A DNA stretch of 64,000 nucleotides from assembly GCA_023653785.1 (NCBI GenBank), contig JAMKCH010035170.1, positions 186,001-250,000 on the forward strand. Reading direction: 5' to 3'. Below are positions 43,889 to 56,114 of the stretch, in pieces. This DNA is from Ophioderma brevispina (lineage: Eukaryota; Echinodermata; Ophiuroidea; Amphilepidida; Ophiodermatidae). The first letter of the stretch is position 1. Every line of letters starts with the position of its first letter. Under the pieces are notes generated by a model. That model saw only the letters and a list, made by a program, of their open reading frames with translations. It ran no database searches and was not told the origin of the DNA. The translations under genes were made by a program, and so were the position numbers.

Positions 43889-44472
43889 TTGTCAGACGGA
43901 CGGACGGGGATGGATAAAATAAATTAGACAAGAAGACATTCTTTTAAGTCCGCCTTGAACTTTTACAATATATACCAGACACAATCCATTGTCCATTCTT
44001 CTCAATAAAAGTGTTGAGATCTTGACGACAGTAAATTCACACAAGTGCCTCATCCTGACCGTTACACTGCAACAAGTTGACACCCATATCGCATTTGCAA
44101 TGAACATGTGATATTATGTGTGACAAGTATGAACGCATTGGGAAAATCTTAAAGGTTAAATTTTACATGTCGATGTCAAAATGATATAGTGTAAGTCAAG
44201 TTATGCAAAAGAGTGATTGGATCCAAAACTATAACACCCTTTACTTATGGATTTGATTACAACTCGCTTTACATATTAGCTCCGTTTTCTGGTCATAGAG
44301 GGCCGAGGGTTAACTCCCTTATGGTAGAACAATTATTAGTAACATTAAAAAAAATTAACCCTTTATGTGCTGAAAACAAACAATTTCATCATGGATGTTG
44401 CCAAACCGTTACTGTACAAACTCTATGGGAAAATGACGTGTATTTTGCAACAAAAAAAAAAAAAAAAAAAAA
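43889..44472 (+). repeat. 584-bp tandem unit, copy 2, ending in A21
   Basis: Appears identical to copy 3 over the shared 439 bp. It ends with 21 A at 44452-44472, the same length as copy 1. An exactly equal homopolymer after each copy is unusual for biological poly(A). Confidence 0.95.
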
Positions 44473-44911
44473 TTGTCAGACGGACGGACGGGGATGGATA
44501 AAATAAATTAGACAAGAAGACATTCTTTTAAGTCCGCCTTGAACTTTTACAATATATACCAGACACAATCCATTGTCCATTCTTCTCAATAAAAGTGTTG
44601 AGATCTTGACGACAGTAAATTCACACAAGTGCCTCATCCTGACCGTTACACTGCAACAAGTTGACACCCATATCGCATTTGCAATGAACATGTGATATTA
44701 TGTGTGACAAGTATGAACGCATTGGGAAAATCTTAAAGGTTAAATTTTACATGTCGATGTCAAAATGATATAGTGTAAGTCAAGTTATGCAAAAGAGTGA
44801 TTGGATCCAAAACTATAACACCCTTTACTTATGGATTTGATTACAACTCGCTTTACATATTAGCTCCGTTTTCTGGTCATAGAGGGCCGAGGGTTAACTC
44901 CCTTATGGTAG
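44473..44911 (+). repeat. Tandem unit, copy 3, first part
   Basis: Continues only to CTTATGGTAG. Then 487 bp of other sequence follow (44912-45398) before the rest of the unit resumes at 45399-45523 with several differences and no poly(A). Copies 1 and 2 therefore look like versions lacking this 487-bp segment. Confidence 0.9.
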
Positions 44912-45085
44912 GCTGACACTCCTTTACTAATAAAGGACAATTTCAAAGTTTTCACTGCAAACACATCATTTTCGAACATCAGACGAGTCCTCCCTTTTAA
45001 TCGCCTCTTATACGACATGCAGGGAATACGTCAGGCCTATTCTTTACCCCGAGCCCGCAGGGGCCTCAACATGGTAGTCTATCCA

Positions 45086-45889
45086 TTAACACTTAAGTGA
45101 CCAAGGGGGGGGGGTTCCTAGGGACCCCCGAAATTTGTTTTCACGCTGGCCGCTTTACGCGTGGGATTTTTGCGTCGAAATTTTTTGTAATTGTCTGACT
45201 TTTAAATGCGCTTCTTTTCATACCAAAATAATTAAAATCAGCCAAGCCGTTAATGAGTTAATTAGTGGGGGTCCCATGGAACCCCCCCTTGGGCACTAAC
45301 GGAAGTCATTTGAGAATATTTTTAAAAATAAGAATAAGAAACCGAGAACCAAAGCAAATTTTTTTTTGCTGATATAAGTTCACACATACATGTAAGTAAA
45401 CAATTATTAGTAACATTAAAAATAATTAACCCTTTATGTGCTGAAAACAAACAATTTCATCATGTACGTTGCCAAACCGTTACTGTACAAACTCTATGGG
45501 AAAATGACGTGTATTTTGCAACACCCGTAAAAAATACAGGATTCCCTAAAACTGCTAGTTTTGTGTTAAATATATGTAATTTGGGTCTTCTAGAATAGAT
45601 ATCAACATAAAATAAGTTTTCAAAATGTTTGGTGTAAGCCCAAGGCTCATTTGAATTTTCAATCTTTTTTCCCAATTTTCGCGTGTTTTGAAAACAATGT
45701 TTTGCCCCTAATTTGCAGCCAAAATAACAAATTTCATTTTTGTTGCTGATTTGGGGTTGTCTTGTGACCCTTCACATGTGGTATACATTTCGTGCAAAAA
45801 TTCCCTCGGGAAAGTGGTTTCCTTAGGAACCCCCCCCCCCCCCTTGGGCACCAACGGGAGTGAAAACCCCTTGGTCACTTAAGTGTTAA
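45086..45889. mobile_element. TTAA-flanked TIR element (piggyBac-like non-autonomous?)
   Basis: A perfect 19-bp terminal inverted repeat CACTTAAGTGACCAAGGGG, flanked on both sides by TTAA, the target site used by piggyBac-type transposases. G tracts and C tracts (45105-45114 and 45827-45843) extend the arms. A second right-end-like block with GGAACCCCCCCTTGGGCACT at about 45280 suggests a nested or duplicated half-element. No transposase frame is present. The assignment to piggyBac rests on the TTAA flanks only. Confidence 0.75.
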
Positions 45890-47008
45890 CATTCGTTCAC
45901 TGCACCACGGACCAGGGGAGTATAAACTTTAACTGTATCGGCGGCTTCAGAATATCTTATACATTGCTAGTAATTAAGACTGGTCTTTCCACATATATAA
46001 AAATGGTTTGGGAGAATAATAATAATATAAGTCTTTGGTGGAATCCTAAAACAAAAGCATGCAGCAACAGAATGTCCCTGATGGAAGTAATTGAGCCAGC
46101 CATTTGCTGAAAAGGTCCCTTATCCCTGATGATATCACAAGTGTTTGTGATACGGCGCGAATTTCACCGATGGAATGGGGTAAAATACACATGTCACACT
46201 GTGATTATTCATATAATTATGATAAATAATATGAACTTCACGCAATGGGTAACACTTGAATATACGAAGTGAGAAGATCTGTTTTCTACCCTATGGCAAC
46301 ATCATTCTTGCATACTTTGTATATGCAAAAAACAACCGTACGTGTCTATTGAGGTGAAAACGAGATGCTTTAGCACTGTACTTTGGAGAAAGTACATCAT
46401 ACATTGTGTTTAATTTTATTTTTCCCTTTTGAAAAAAAAAAAATAGAAAGACTTCGTGTTATCATACTTTCACTTTAAGTCTAGTCTTGAAAGCATATTG
46501 CAAACTTCTTTTACCCCTTAAAGAACATTTAATCATATCCTATTATTACCCGTCAATTATAGTATATTTCCTCTAGAATAGCGTATGCCTTGACAAGGCG
46601 TCACTTCCAACACATTTACACCCATACCAATTAGGGCTCGCACTTTGCTGTTTGCCCCAAAATAAGCGTTAATTTCAACACACATAGGGATGATCTTCGT
46701 ACAAGATTGCAATAAAGACTATGTAATGGAGAAAGACATCAAACTCAACTCGACGTTGGACAACATACGCGAAGGCGTGAAGTTTGACAACTTTACCGTA
46801 CTCCGACGCAAACTCTGGGGATGGAGTATTCTCTGTTGACGTGGGGTATACCGGATACATGAACTACTGCCACACCTCTGACCACGCTTAAGTTGTCCCC
46901 GTTGGGTACTAAGTCATTTTTTGTGTTATGAAAGATCCATCATGTAGGCACAATCTGAAGCTTTAAAGAAACACATCAGGCGCAATTTCAGCAACAGCAA
47001 AAAAACCC
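45890..47008. other. No recognisable feature (1.1 kb)
   Basis: The frames at 45883-46110 (plus) and 46675-46860 (minus) have no recognisable domain. Confidence 0.35.
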
Positions 47009-47340
47009 TTAAAGGTGCATTTCGTGATCCTAGCACCTGTATTTTGGTTTATGTTTCATTAGATATCCTCAAGAAAAGGTTATTTCCAAAATTTCAGTTG
47101 TTTATGATGTTTCGTTTGATGTTGTGAGCGAATTAGCTGTATTGCGCTTCCCCATATCACTTGTAATTTCTGTCCGTTAACGGACAGAAAATATCAAATT
47201 ACGAATTCTGGATCATAATTTGCAAGGTAGAATATAGCCACGCATTCTATACTTAGACCAATGGTTCAGATGATATTTGCACATAAATGGTTGTTGATTT
47301 GAACTTAAGTATTTCAGGTGAGAGTTAACACATTAACAGC
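47009..47340. mobile_element. TTAAAGGTGCATT element with palindromic centre (3' end unclear)
   Basis: Begins TTAAAGGTGCATTTCGTGAT, shares AGAAAAGGTTATTTCCAAA-type sequence with the element at 61604-62240, and contains the perfect 24-bp palindrome TTTCTGTCCGTT/AACGGACAGAAA at 47167-47190. CCAATGGTTCAGATGAT near 47260 matches CAATGGTTATTCAGATGA of the other copy. The right terminal repeat is not recognisable. Confidence 0.7.
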
Positions 47341-47399
47341 ATTGTAACCATGAAAAACATTGGGTTTGAAAATCTCCAGGGCGCACTCTTTTCAAAATG

Positions 47400-48150
47400 G
47401 GCTAGTGTCTCTTTAATAAGCAAGTCTGGGTTTTATGGTTTCTTAATATAACATTCCCCTTCGAAGAATAGAGGAATAAGTTAACAGATAAATTAGAAGT
47501 AGAACAGTATTGAAGTATTTTAATAATATTAGAGAGAGGAGGTAGGAAAAGAAACACAGACAAACAGATGCTACATGAGTAGGAAGGGTGTTCCATAAGC
47601 CTACAGAGAATGGGAGAAATTATCTTCTGTGGGAGGCCAGGTTGGACCTGTACCTTGGGATTTTCACAGCAAGCTTGCTGTGAAAATCGTGAGACCTGAC
47701 TGAGCGCCTAAGGCGAGGGTCAACTGAGAACAGCTCAAGTAGCAGCTGGCTGAGGAGATCTGGTGCTTGTCCATAGAATATCCAGCGGAAAAGAGTGGCA
47801 ATTCCAACTGCCCTGCGATGTCCCAGTGGTTGGATGTGGTAAGAGGTGAGCTCACTCTCAGGGATAGTGATGATGGAAATGGCACGCCTCTGGATTGCAT
47901 CAAGTTTGAATAGTGTAGTGGGTGTTGCTCCACACCATGCTGAGCTTGCATAATTTGCATATTCCATACATGTTGGATCGAACCATGGATTTATATATAA
48001 CAGCCCTTTGAGTTTTCTGAAGATAGGGTGCAGCTCGACGGAGCAATCCTAGTCGCTGACTGGCAGTTTTAACCATTTTGGTAATCACAGGAGACCAAGA
48101 CAGGTCCTTACTGATGGAGATGCCAAGTAAATCAACCCTGTCGAATTGCT
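47400..48150 (-). pseudogene. Non-LTR retrotransposon RT, 3' fragment
   Basis: Minus strand, in order: LGISISKDLSWSPVITKM (about 48135-48075), TASQRLGLLRRAAPYLQKTQ (about 48070-48010), YASSAWCGATPTTLFKLDAI (about 47955-47895), QRRAISIITIPESELTSY and a C-terminal tail with LWNTLP near 47600, ending at a stop near 47450. This is the conserved part after the RT active site in jockey-superfamily-like LINEs, the same family type as 5570-6480. One frameshift near 47960 separates the two longest frames. A 30-bp perfect palindrome sits inside at 47659-47688. Confidence 0.85.
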
Positions 48151-48890
48151 AGAGAGATGCTTGCTAGATCTAAATAGGTACTCACATGCGAGGCTATAGT
48201 TGTTAATGCATGGATATATCGACATATATCGACACAAGGCTGCTTCTACCTGACACATATCATATTCATGCACGTTGTCTTATATCTGTTTCCACTCAAC
48301 ATCTTAGAGACGAAACAAGTTGATATTACATAGCCTTTGGATTCAGATGCAAAAGGCAAATGAACTCCAGCAATGAACTCTCGCCCTCCCCTTGCGCACC
48401 AAGGTTTGGTTTATTCCTTTATTAATTCAATCATTGCTTCCATCCCTTTCAGTCATTCCGTTCATTGGTATTCATCCAAGTGACTACAACCTTTGAGCGC
48501 TTTAAGGGTAACATCGGAAGCGCTACACGTAATAGACCATGCACTTGTAATAACTTTTGGGGCGGTGTTCCTTTGAAACAGACGTGTCCGCACATCTCTG
48601 CGTCTTAAGGGTTTGGAATTATAGGATAAAACCCTGCAAACAAAAATCAGACTGTCCTCCCCTACCTTCATGCCAAATATCAGCCCCCATATGTCAAAGC
48701 GTAACGAAACGCATAGCCGGACAGACAGACATACAGATCTCATTTTTAGTAGTATAGATACATAGTTAATTGGCTTACTTTTCAAGACAGCGATTCTTGA
48801 GAAATTAGTGTATTGGGTTTTGGGAAGAGTGTCAGTCACGTCAGTTGTTTTTATACCCATGGTATAGCATATAGGTGCAAGCAAAGGGTA
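48151..48890. other. No recognisable feature
   Basis: The 162-residue minus-strand frame at 48462-48950 has no domain that I recognise, and it crosses into the MITE at 48891. Confidence 0.35.
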
Positions 48891-49206
48891 CACTGTAAAA
48901 TGGTGTCTTGGCAAAATTTGAAACATGCATCTATTTAGACACAAAGTCATGTCTCATTGCAAGACATGTTCAAATGTCACGTCTCTTTGCAAGACACTAA
49001 TTTACAAGGTTTTTATGTAAAACACCTCGGTTTTGTAAGACGTGTCTTTTGTCATCAATCTGGAGACATGTCTGGCTGGAAGACGCGTCTTTGTGTCTTA
49101 GATTATGTTTTTTTTTGGTTATATTTTCTTTTATTTCTATTATTGAAGACAGATCTATTGCCAAGACATGTCTTACATATGACGTCAAGACATAATTTTT
49201 ACAGTG
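48891..49206. mobile_element. TA-flanked MITE with AAGACATGTCTT interior
   Basis: A 316-bp element with ends CACTGTAAAATGGTGTCTTG and the complement of CACTGTAAAAATTATGTCTTG, flanked by TA on both sides, the target duplication of Tc1/mariner-type elements. The interior is packed with AAGACATG, CATGTCTT and GTGTCTT words. The element at 60064-60806 has the same ends. Confidence 0.8.
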
Positions 49207-49209
49207 TAT

Positions 49210-50040
49210 AATGTAATTATGCCAAAGGGACGTACCAAAACAGAAAGTGTACTTTAAGATTATTTAAGAAATTGAGTTTCAGAGGCAAGATGCATACAGC
49301 TTATAGCTATCAACAACTGAAGATGACATATCCACCAGAAAACGAAGATTACGTTTTGAGTCCTGGAAGTATTGTCAGATCATCTCGATAAAAATATGGC
49401 CTGTAATATGTCTTCAACCAAAAATTGGCCGAGATTCAAGTATAGACAGGAGAAAATAATCTTTTTGTATATATATTTTTAAATATAGTATCTACGCCTC
49501 CCGGTCCCATCACTTTGTGCCACTTGTCTTTGTAAAGGAAATAAAGGCTTATATGCATTAAATACTAAGTGTATTATTGATAATAACGGTGGAATATGGA
49601 TAAGACAATAAAATCACTTTGATCCAATCCTCGAAAGTAACATTTGAGCAAAGATTTACGCTGTCGCCATTACCAATAAGAAAGACATAATTCTGTAAGC
49701 CCCTGTCGATTCCGGGCGAAGTTGGAGCACGAACTGTTACAAACACGCGAACAAATATACTTAGGAATTGGCTTGGATTTGTTTAAGCATTTTGTTCAAG
49801 TAAAGAAAAGAACACATTACTTGCGCTAATGCCACAATATATATTACTTTGAATATGTTCTTTTAAGTGATGAGGAAAATATTAATAAACACAAAAAGGT
49901 AAGTGAAAAAACTATTAAAATGTTTGGTTTAGTTTGCTTATTTTCCGATTGGCACCTCAAACATATTGGTCAAAACAAGTTAGTCATGCAGCTGCAAGTT
50001 TGCTATTTTTTAATTTCTGAAAAAAAGTGTAATCGATCAC
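49210..50040. other. No recognisable feature
   Basis: AT-rich non-coding sequence, without an open frame I can support. Confidence 0.35.
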
Positions 50041-50041
50041 C

Positions 50042-50344
50042 TTAAAGGTCCCAGGAAATGCAAATAGAATTGATTTGGTTTGTGTCAAGTCTAAAAGGAG
50101 GGAGCAGAAAGCATTCAATATTTGGGCTGGTGATGACATCATTTGTGGTACCATTGATTTATCAGAGAGTAATAGAAAATTCTAGGTGACATGGTGTGAA
50201 TCTCTTCATGACACTGACTGATAATCAATAGTTTCACAAATGATGTCACTGGCAGCATATTCTTTTTTCTGGCCCAGTTTATTACAATGGATGTCCCACA
50301 AAGATTTGGTGTAGGTTTATCATCTCATTTCCTGGGACCTTTAA
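50042..50344. mobile_element. TTAA-flanked 303-bp MITE (AGGTCCCAGGAAATG ends)
   Basis: Perfect 15-bp terminal inverted repeats AGGTCCCAGGAAATG, with TTAA outside each. The right TTAA doubles as the left TTAA of the next element, so two different TTAA elements sit end to end. No coding capacity. Confidence 0.85.
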
Positions 50345-50693
50345 AGGTGCAACGGGAGATTTCACATAACGGATGTTCCTAAAAAATGTGAAAATTCTGA
50401 TTTTTGCACTGATGTAAATCTTTCTATCAAAATATCCCCATCTGAAAGGATTAAGCTGAGAATGACTTCTTTGGTACAAAAATTGTGAAATTTCGAATTT
50501 CCTATATAGGAGCAAATATGAAATTCAGCTTATGTTTTATATTGAAATATGACCATATAAACATCACATTTTGTTTTCACTTTTAAAACATTTTAGAGAA
50601 ATAAAAGGTAAGAAATTTATTTAGTGTCTGACCCATATGAAACCACTGCGACTGAAAATACGTATGGCCTGAAATCTATCGTTGTACCTTTAA
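50341..50693. mobile_element. TTAAAGGTGCAA MITE family, complete copy
   Basis: The left end AGGTGCAACGGGAGATTTCA matches the complement of the right end (AGGTACAACGATAGATTTCA) at 17 of 20 positions, with TTAA on both sides. The interior matches 38233-38480. No coding capacity. Confidence 0.85.
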
Positions 50694-50787
50694 ACTCAAA
50701 TCTTAAACTCTTTGTGAGTCCTTCAAGTTGGAATTACGAGATGATATTTAAAAGTCATCAACGCATGAGTCAAAAACAAGGAACAGA

Positions 50788-50899
50788 TTGATTGATTTAT
50801 TAGTCGGTTGGTGTATGGGTGGGTTAGGTGATTGGTTGGTTGATTGTTTGGTTGGTTGGCTTGCTGGTTGGTTTGTTGGTGGGTCGGTGGTGGGTTGTT
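50788..50899. repeat. (GGTT)n low-complexity tract
   Basis: Irregular repeats of TTGGTTGG, GGGTGGGTT and GGTTGATT over about 110 bp. The G-runs are short, so G-quadruplex formation is possible but weak. Confidence 0.8.
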
Positions 50900-51332
50900 A
50901 AAGAGAATATCCTATAACCAGTGAGCCACGATTTGTTTTACTATGGGGTAAGGCATGCTCTCTACCAAGGGCTCAGTTCAGTAGCCCTGGTTGGGCACAT
51001 ATTAACAGCAGCTGACCATGAATATTCTTGGTATCATAACTCATACTAAAAACCAGAGGGTGTATTTCCTCCATACACTGGTGAATGAAAGTTATTGAAC
51101 TGTGCCATGGGAATTGAGATTTTATTAGCTCATAGTGTTATGCAAACCATGTCAGCTGAGGCATACACTGCTTTAACAGCCACCTCAGAAGTCTTCATCA
51201 ATATAACATATTTTGGACACCTGATACGCTCTATAAGCTTCGCTTTGAACACCTATAGAAACGCATTCGAGGTGTTCAAAGCAAAACATGAAACACATAA
51301 ATTGGAATAAGTATCTTAAGAAAACTTAAGAG

Positions 51333-51760
51333 TAGCACTGATATAAACACATATAAACACAAAGTGATTCATTTTTTGGTTGCCAATTTTAAAAACTACA
51401 GGCTTTGGGATATAACATTGTGGTAAACAACTAAACAATAAAGCACATAACCAGGTATAAAGCTAAAATAAACATATTAAAGTTTTAAATTCTAAAAATA
51501 TGCTAAAGAATTACATGTTTAAGAACTAAGTTACGTTTTTAAATGGTGTATCTGTTTAAACTTTAATATTTAGATGTGTTTACTCTAGCATGTTATCGGT
51601 GTTGATGTATAGTGTTTAGGTGTTTTAGCATGATGCAACTTCCCTGTGCCTTTACTGTGATAATATTAAAGAAAACACTTTGCAGTGTTTAAGTGTCTAA
51701 CAATGCAACACTAACATATCCTAAACACTTAGATATGCAATGCAATGTTTCAAACCAAGT
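51333..51760. repeat. TAAACA/TGTTTA word-repeat island
   Basis: TAAACAC, GTGTTTA, CTAAACA and TGTTTAAG recur many times on both strands between GCACTGATATAAACAC and CTAAACACTTAGATATG. The composition resembles the TAAACA-rich parts of 16000-17100. No clear terminal repeats. Confidence 0.5.
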
Positions 51761-51769
51761 GCGAAGCAA

Positions 51770-52496
51770 GCTAGGACAACTTTAGATTTCGTTCTAGACA
51801 TGCATTTCATTCCCATTTAACCTTCACAAATGCACGAATAATCAATTCTTCTATGCAATATTTTTGTTGCAATCAATATCAGGCGAATAATTTCGTAGAT
51901 AGGGTATGCATTACTCGTAAACAATTTAATTTTTAAACCACATACTGTATTAAAATGACAACCTACCCGTAAACAATATAGACATTCCAATTTACGGGCA
52001 TCGATAAATAATTTTCAGTAATTGAATACAAAATACACAGCTGATGTACTTCAAAATGTACCATCGGTACGTGACAATATATGATATATCCATGTAAATA
52101 CACTGCAGCAGATATTTGGGTCGCTGAAATAACACACTAAATGACTTTTCTCGCGCTTACATGAAAGAGACATTCCCGAAAGTAGTGGAAAAGTACGTAA
52201 GTACGATAGCTGCCATCCAGAATGTTAAGATTTCTTGTGCAATTTGTGTGTATCAAATACAATGCCCAAGATAATTAGTAGGGGTCTTTGTCTGAGAAAA
52301 ATACAAATTGGCCATATATAGGCCTGTGCGTTATTTGATGATCAGTATGGTAAATTTTCTTTTGAATGGGGTCTTTGAGTGAACATTTTTGCCAAAGTTT
52401 CTAAGAAGTATAGAGCTTTAAGTGATTTTTTTTTCAAAATTAACCAAAAAATAAGGTCTTTGGGTAGTGACAGTGCACTGTTAAAAATGTTCTTAA
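51770..52496. other. No recognisable feature
   Basis: AT-rich. No supported open frame or repeat. Confidence 0.35.
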
Positions 52497-52634
52497 AAAA
52501 CGTCGTTTTGACTGTCAGGCGGGACTCAAAACGTGCAAATAACTGTAAAAAGGTACTCGAAACGTGCAAATAACGGTAAAAAACGTCGTTTTAACTGTTG
52601 TGAGTCCCAGCTGCCAGTCAAAACGCCGTTATTT
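52497..52634. repeat. Inverted repeat, ACGTCGTTTTGACTGTCAG arms
   Basis: The left arm (ACGTCGTTTTGACTGTCAG, GGGACTC) pairs with the right arm (GAGTCCCAGCTGCCAGTCAA, AACGCCGT). Between them CGTGCAAATAAC occurs twice and AAAAAACGTCGTTTT recurs. This is the remnant of a foldback element. Confidence 0.7.
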
Positions 52635-52639
52635 TAACG

Positions 52640-55200
52640 CACATTTTAACATTGTGGTAAAAATGTCAAAAAACATGCATGGTTTTGGGGTAACGACAAT
52701 GCCCAAAACGGGGAGCTCGAAACGGAATTCCTCAGCAAAAAAAATTCTATTCTGTACCCTATTTTCGAGAAATACAGCCAGTAAATCAAGCAAAACATGA
52801 CAAAAATTAAATCAGTGTATGTGTCCTTGTATACAAACAAACACAAAAATGACACAAGGCCGCCGTTAACCTATTCTGCACCAGAAAACGGGCTTGAGTT
52901 CTATGGCAATGCACTTTACATGTTTGGAGAATATAGATCGCTCAAAATATGTCAATACAATATTATACAATTTCAATAGAATCACGCTGGAAAAACAGCA
53001 TAAAGTCCGCTATTGAATTTAAACGCTGAATGGTTGTGGGAGGAGACACATGTTCGTAAACAGTGTGTGAAAAAGGTGTAATAATGATTGAGCTGGGGCA
53101 CTGGACTGAAAAAATAGTGCGCGTGAACTCGTCTGGTTTGTATATTTTTGGTTTAATTAAGAGCCGGTATTGAGATCACTTCGGGACAAAATAAGTTCAC
53201 GGTCAGGTTAGCCGCGCTAGGGTGGTTCAAAATGGTAAACGTTGTGTCAAATGCTTTGTGTTTTGTATTGTTGTCTATCTTTTGAAAAGATGAGCTGTAC
53301 ATTGTATGCTTTCTTGTCGCTATTGAAGTTCTGCGATAATATAGCACGTGGCCGCAGACAACCTAAACTATAGAAGGTTATTTTGTTTAGTTGAATAAAA
53401 TTGCAATAATGTTAAAAGGTATTAACTTTCCATATCATATATTGCACGGTATACTTTAAGGGGGTGTTGTTTAGTAACAAACAGAGCTGACCTCTAAACA
53501 CATATTAAATTAAAAAGTATCAGTGTACAGTGACTTGACATTAAGATGGCAAGTATTATAAGTTAAAACACTTCAACTACTCGTGATGATCAAATTTAGA
53601 CCCTCCACTTTGTAGGACAAAATGAAATAACCATTCCAATATCTAGTATGTTCATTGATTGCCCTCATTTTGACGGAACATTACGACGATTATGTTTTGA
53701 GACTCGAACCAGGAACTATGCAAATGAGTCATTTATCACGTGGTATATACGAACTTCTGGTAAGATTTCGCGAAAAGATCAGCAACGGTTTTACCTGCGA
53801 TAGTACCTTTTATTGGTGGGGGGGGGTGAAAACTTTCGTTTTAGCAATCAATACCTGATTCAATCGAGGATCCATATGCACGACCGAAAACGTCTGATAA
53901 TAAGCGGGCAACGCGAACATGGCTTACGATTTGATTTGTAAGTTTGTTTAAGGATCATCATCTCCAAATATAATAAAACAAATACTGAGATTCCCCCTAG
54001 AGAAATCGGTGAGTACATGACCTTGTGACTAAGCATGGTTGTACGCTCGGGATTTTCACCCAAAAAAATTGCTGATCTAATTAGAGCAATCACTATCATG
54101 AATAAAACACACCGTTGGGTTGTGATTTAAGACTTGTTGGCGACACGGGCGAAACATTCTTCTCACGCCTCATTTGAAGTACCTCTGCGCTTGCACGGCT
54201 AAATTGAATTTCCCTTGACACAAGGGACTTGTAATTTCAAGCGGAACGGCTCATGGGCTAAAACATAAGAAGCACAATGACGTAACATGGTTAATTTATC
54301 TTAATAGTCACAGCCCAGCACACCTACCTCCTTTAGGTTAACGATTTGCCCAAGACGTCTGATATCGGTTCTCTTCAACATTCTATCCAATTCCTGTAAT
54401 GATTTGAAAGAAATCGTCGTCCTAAGGCGAGGCATGCATGCGCATGTTTGGACTTCCTCGCATGCATTTTCATGTTAATTCTAGTGTGGTATCAAAATGC
54501 ACAATGGTGTTCATTTCTGACAATTTTAGTGAAAATTTTGAACTCTTCCTGAATCAGTCACTTCTGGCGTAACCATATCGTGTACTAATAAAGGCTCGTG
54601 TAATCGATATCTAGGAATTTGGTTTCATTTCATTCATTATAAATATTGTGAGAAAAGGAACACGTAAGTTATGAATTCAACACTTTGGAGCTGCGATAAG
54701 TAATCCCGGAGAACATGCCAATTTGATTAAGTTTCTTGTCCTTGACTTAAATGAAGGCGCGCCATGCATGGTTTGCATCCGCTGTAAAAATAACGTCGTC
54801 TGCTCTGAATCGTAAAAGTAATGTTGTGTAGGTAGAATTTATTCGGTTGGGAACAAACCACAAGATCGATAAAACCTATTATCGTTTGGTAAAAGAGGAC
54901 TGCTTCTCTCTCTTTCCTCCCCTACTTAAGGCCCCGCAATATGTTAATATAAGTCTATCTAGTCACAGTTTTGTTCATCTTTTTATTATTTTTTATTTGG
55001 CGTCAATTTGTGAAAACTGCATGGAATACTGATAATCAATGAAATTTGTGAGGAAATCAAAAATCAATCAATTGAAAGCATATCGGGTGACTTGATTTGT
55101 GTCGACGTTTAAAATTATCAACATTGGGAATATTGATTTAGAATAAAACATGAATGCATTCAGATTTTTATTTTTACCATACAATTTATACATACACCAA
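52640..55200. other. No recognisable feature (2.6 kb)
   Basis: Several frames of 60-79 residues occur on both strands without domains. I see no gene, RNA or repeat boundary that I can support. Confidence 0.35.
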
Positions 55201-55204
55201 AGAT

Positions 55205-55268
55205 GCGCGCGCGTGTGTGTGTGTGTGGTGTGCGTGTGTTTTATATATAATTATAATATGTGTGTGTA
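55205..55268. repeat. (GT)n microsatellite
   Basis: GCGCGCGTGTGTGTGTG with a second TGTGTGTG block after a TATATAATTATAATA interruption. Confidence 0.85.
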
Positions 55269-55359
55269 GGGGGGGCATATCAAATAGTTTCACTGAGCGC
55301 TTGGAATTTTGATGATAACAATTTCAAGAATAACTCAATATCTGTACAGCGCATCGGCA

Positions 55360-55382
55360 ATGCTATCTACAGTAGATAGCAT
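55360..55382. repeat. Perfect 23-bp hairpin
   Basis: ATGCTATCTAC, a single A, then its exact complement. Confidence 0.85.
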
Positions 55383-55734
55383 CAAAGAGTGCGTGTGCTT
55401 TCGCTCAAAAGTTGGTGATATTTTCGTTTTTCTTTCAACAGATTCCTTCCTACTTTTTAGTATAACACCCCTCCCCTGAAATGACGAGATTTATGAATAA
55501 CCAGGCAAGTGTGAGAAATTTGTGTTGTGTCTGCCTTATCAACTCAATGAAACAACTGATGTAAAATTTTGCTACCATAAGTAAACCATAAGTAAAGGTA
55601 TTTGTAGCCAAAATAAGAAAGAAAAACACAAATTAAAATGAAATTTAAGCTCAATAACATGCATGAAAACTTTTACTGATAAGAACAATTTCATGGTGCA
55701 CACAGTTTACACAGTAAAGTATGGAGATGCTTCA

Positions 55735-55768
55735 CCCCCCCACCCACCCACACACACACACACACACA
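55735..55768. repeat. C-run and (CA)n microsatellite
   Basis: CCCCCCCACCCACCC followed by CACACACACACA. Confidence 0.85.
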
Positions 55769-56114
55769 TCAACCTTTGCGGCTTACCCAACCGTCGGGTA
55801 AGGTGGATGGTCCAATTTTTTTCGCTTAAATGTGCGCAAAGGATGTCAAACACCATTACATCATCACCAAACATCATTTTGCGACACAATCGCGCATTTT
55901 TTGCACCGGGAGAAAACTCGAGGGGGTGCCCCCTACCGGTTAGACGAGGGTTAAGGTGTTAATTGGAGAATAAGGTATAAAAGTATATTGTTTTTAGCCT
56001 CTGCCTTATCTATATTGTGTCATATCACCAGGACGACAGCATTATTTAAATTGGAACAACGAGGCGCAGCCTGGAAATTTTACCAAACCTAAATATCGAA
56101 ATTGTCATTAATAT

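Noticed and set aside
43868..44472. Poly(A) tails as evidence of retrotransposed copies
   Set aside because: The tails have identical length and are followed at once by another copy without target duplications; an assembly filler explains them better.
43307..44691. Three identical 71-residue minus-strand frames and two 97-residue plus-strand frames
   Set aside because: Identity comes from the probably artefactual 585-bp triplication, not from conservation of a protein. No domain is recognisable, and the 97-residue frames run through the A21 tract.
48462..48950. 162-residue minus-strand frame, the longest in the window
   Set aside because: It crosses the boundary of a MITE and contains no recognisable motif; its length is compatible with chance.
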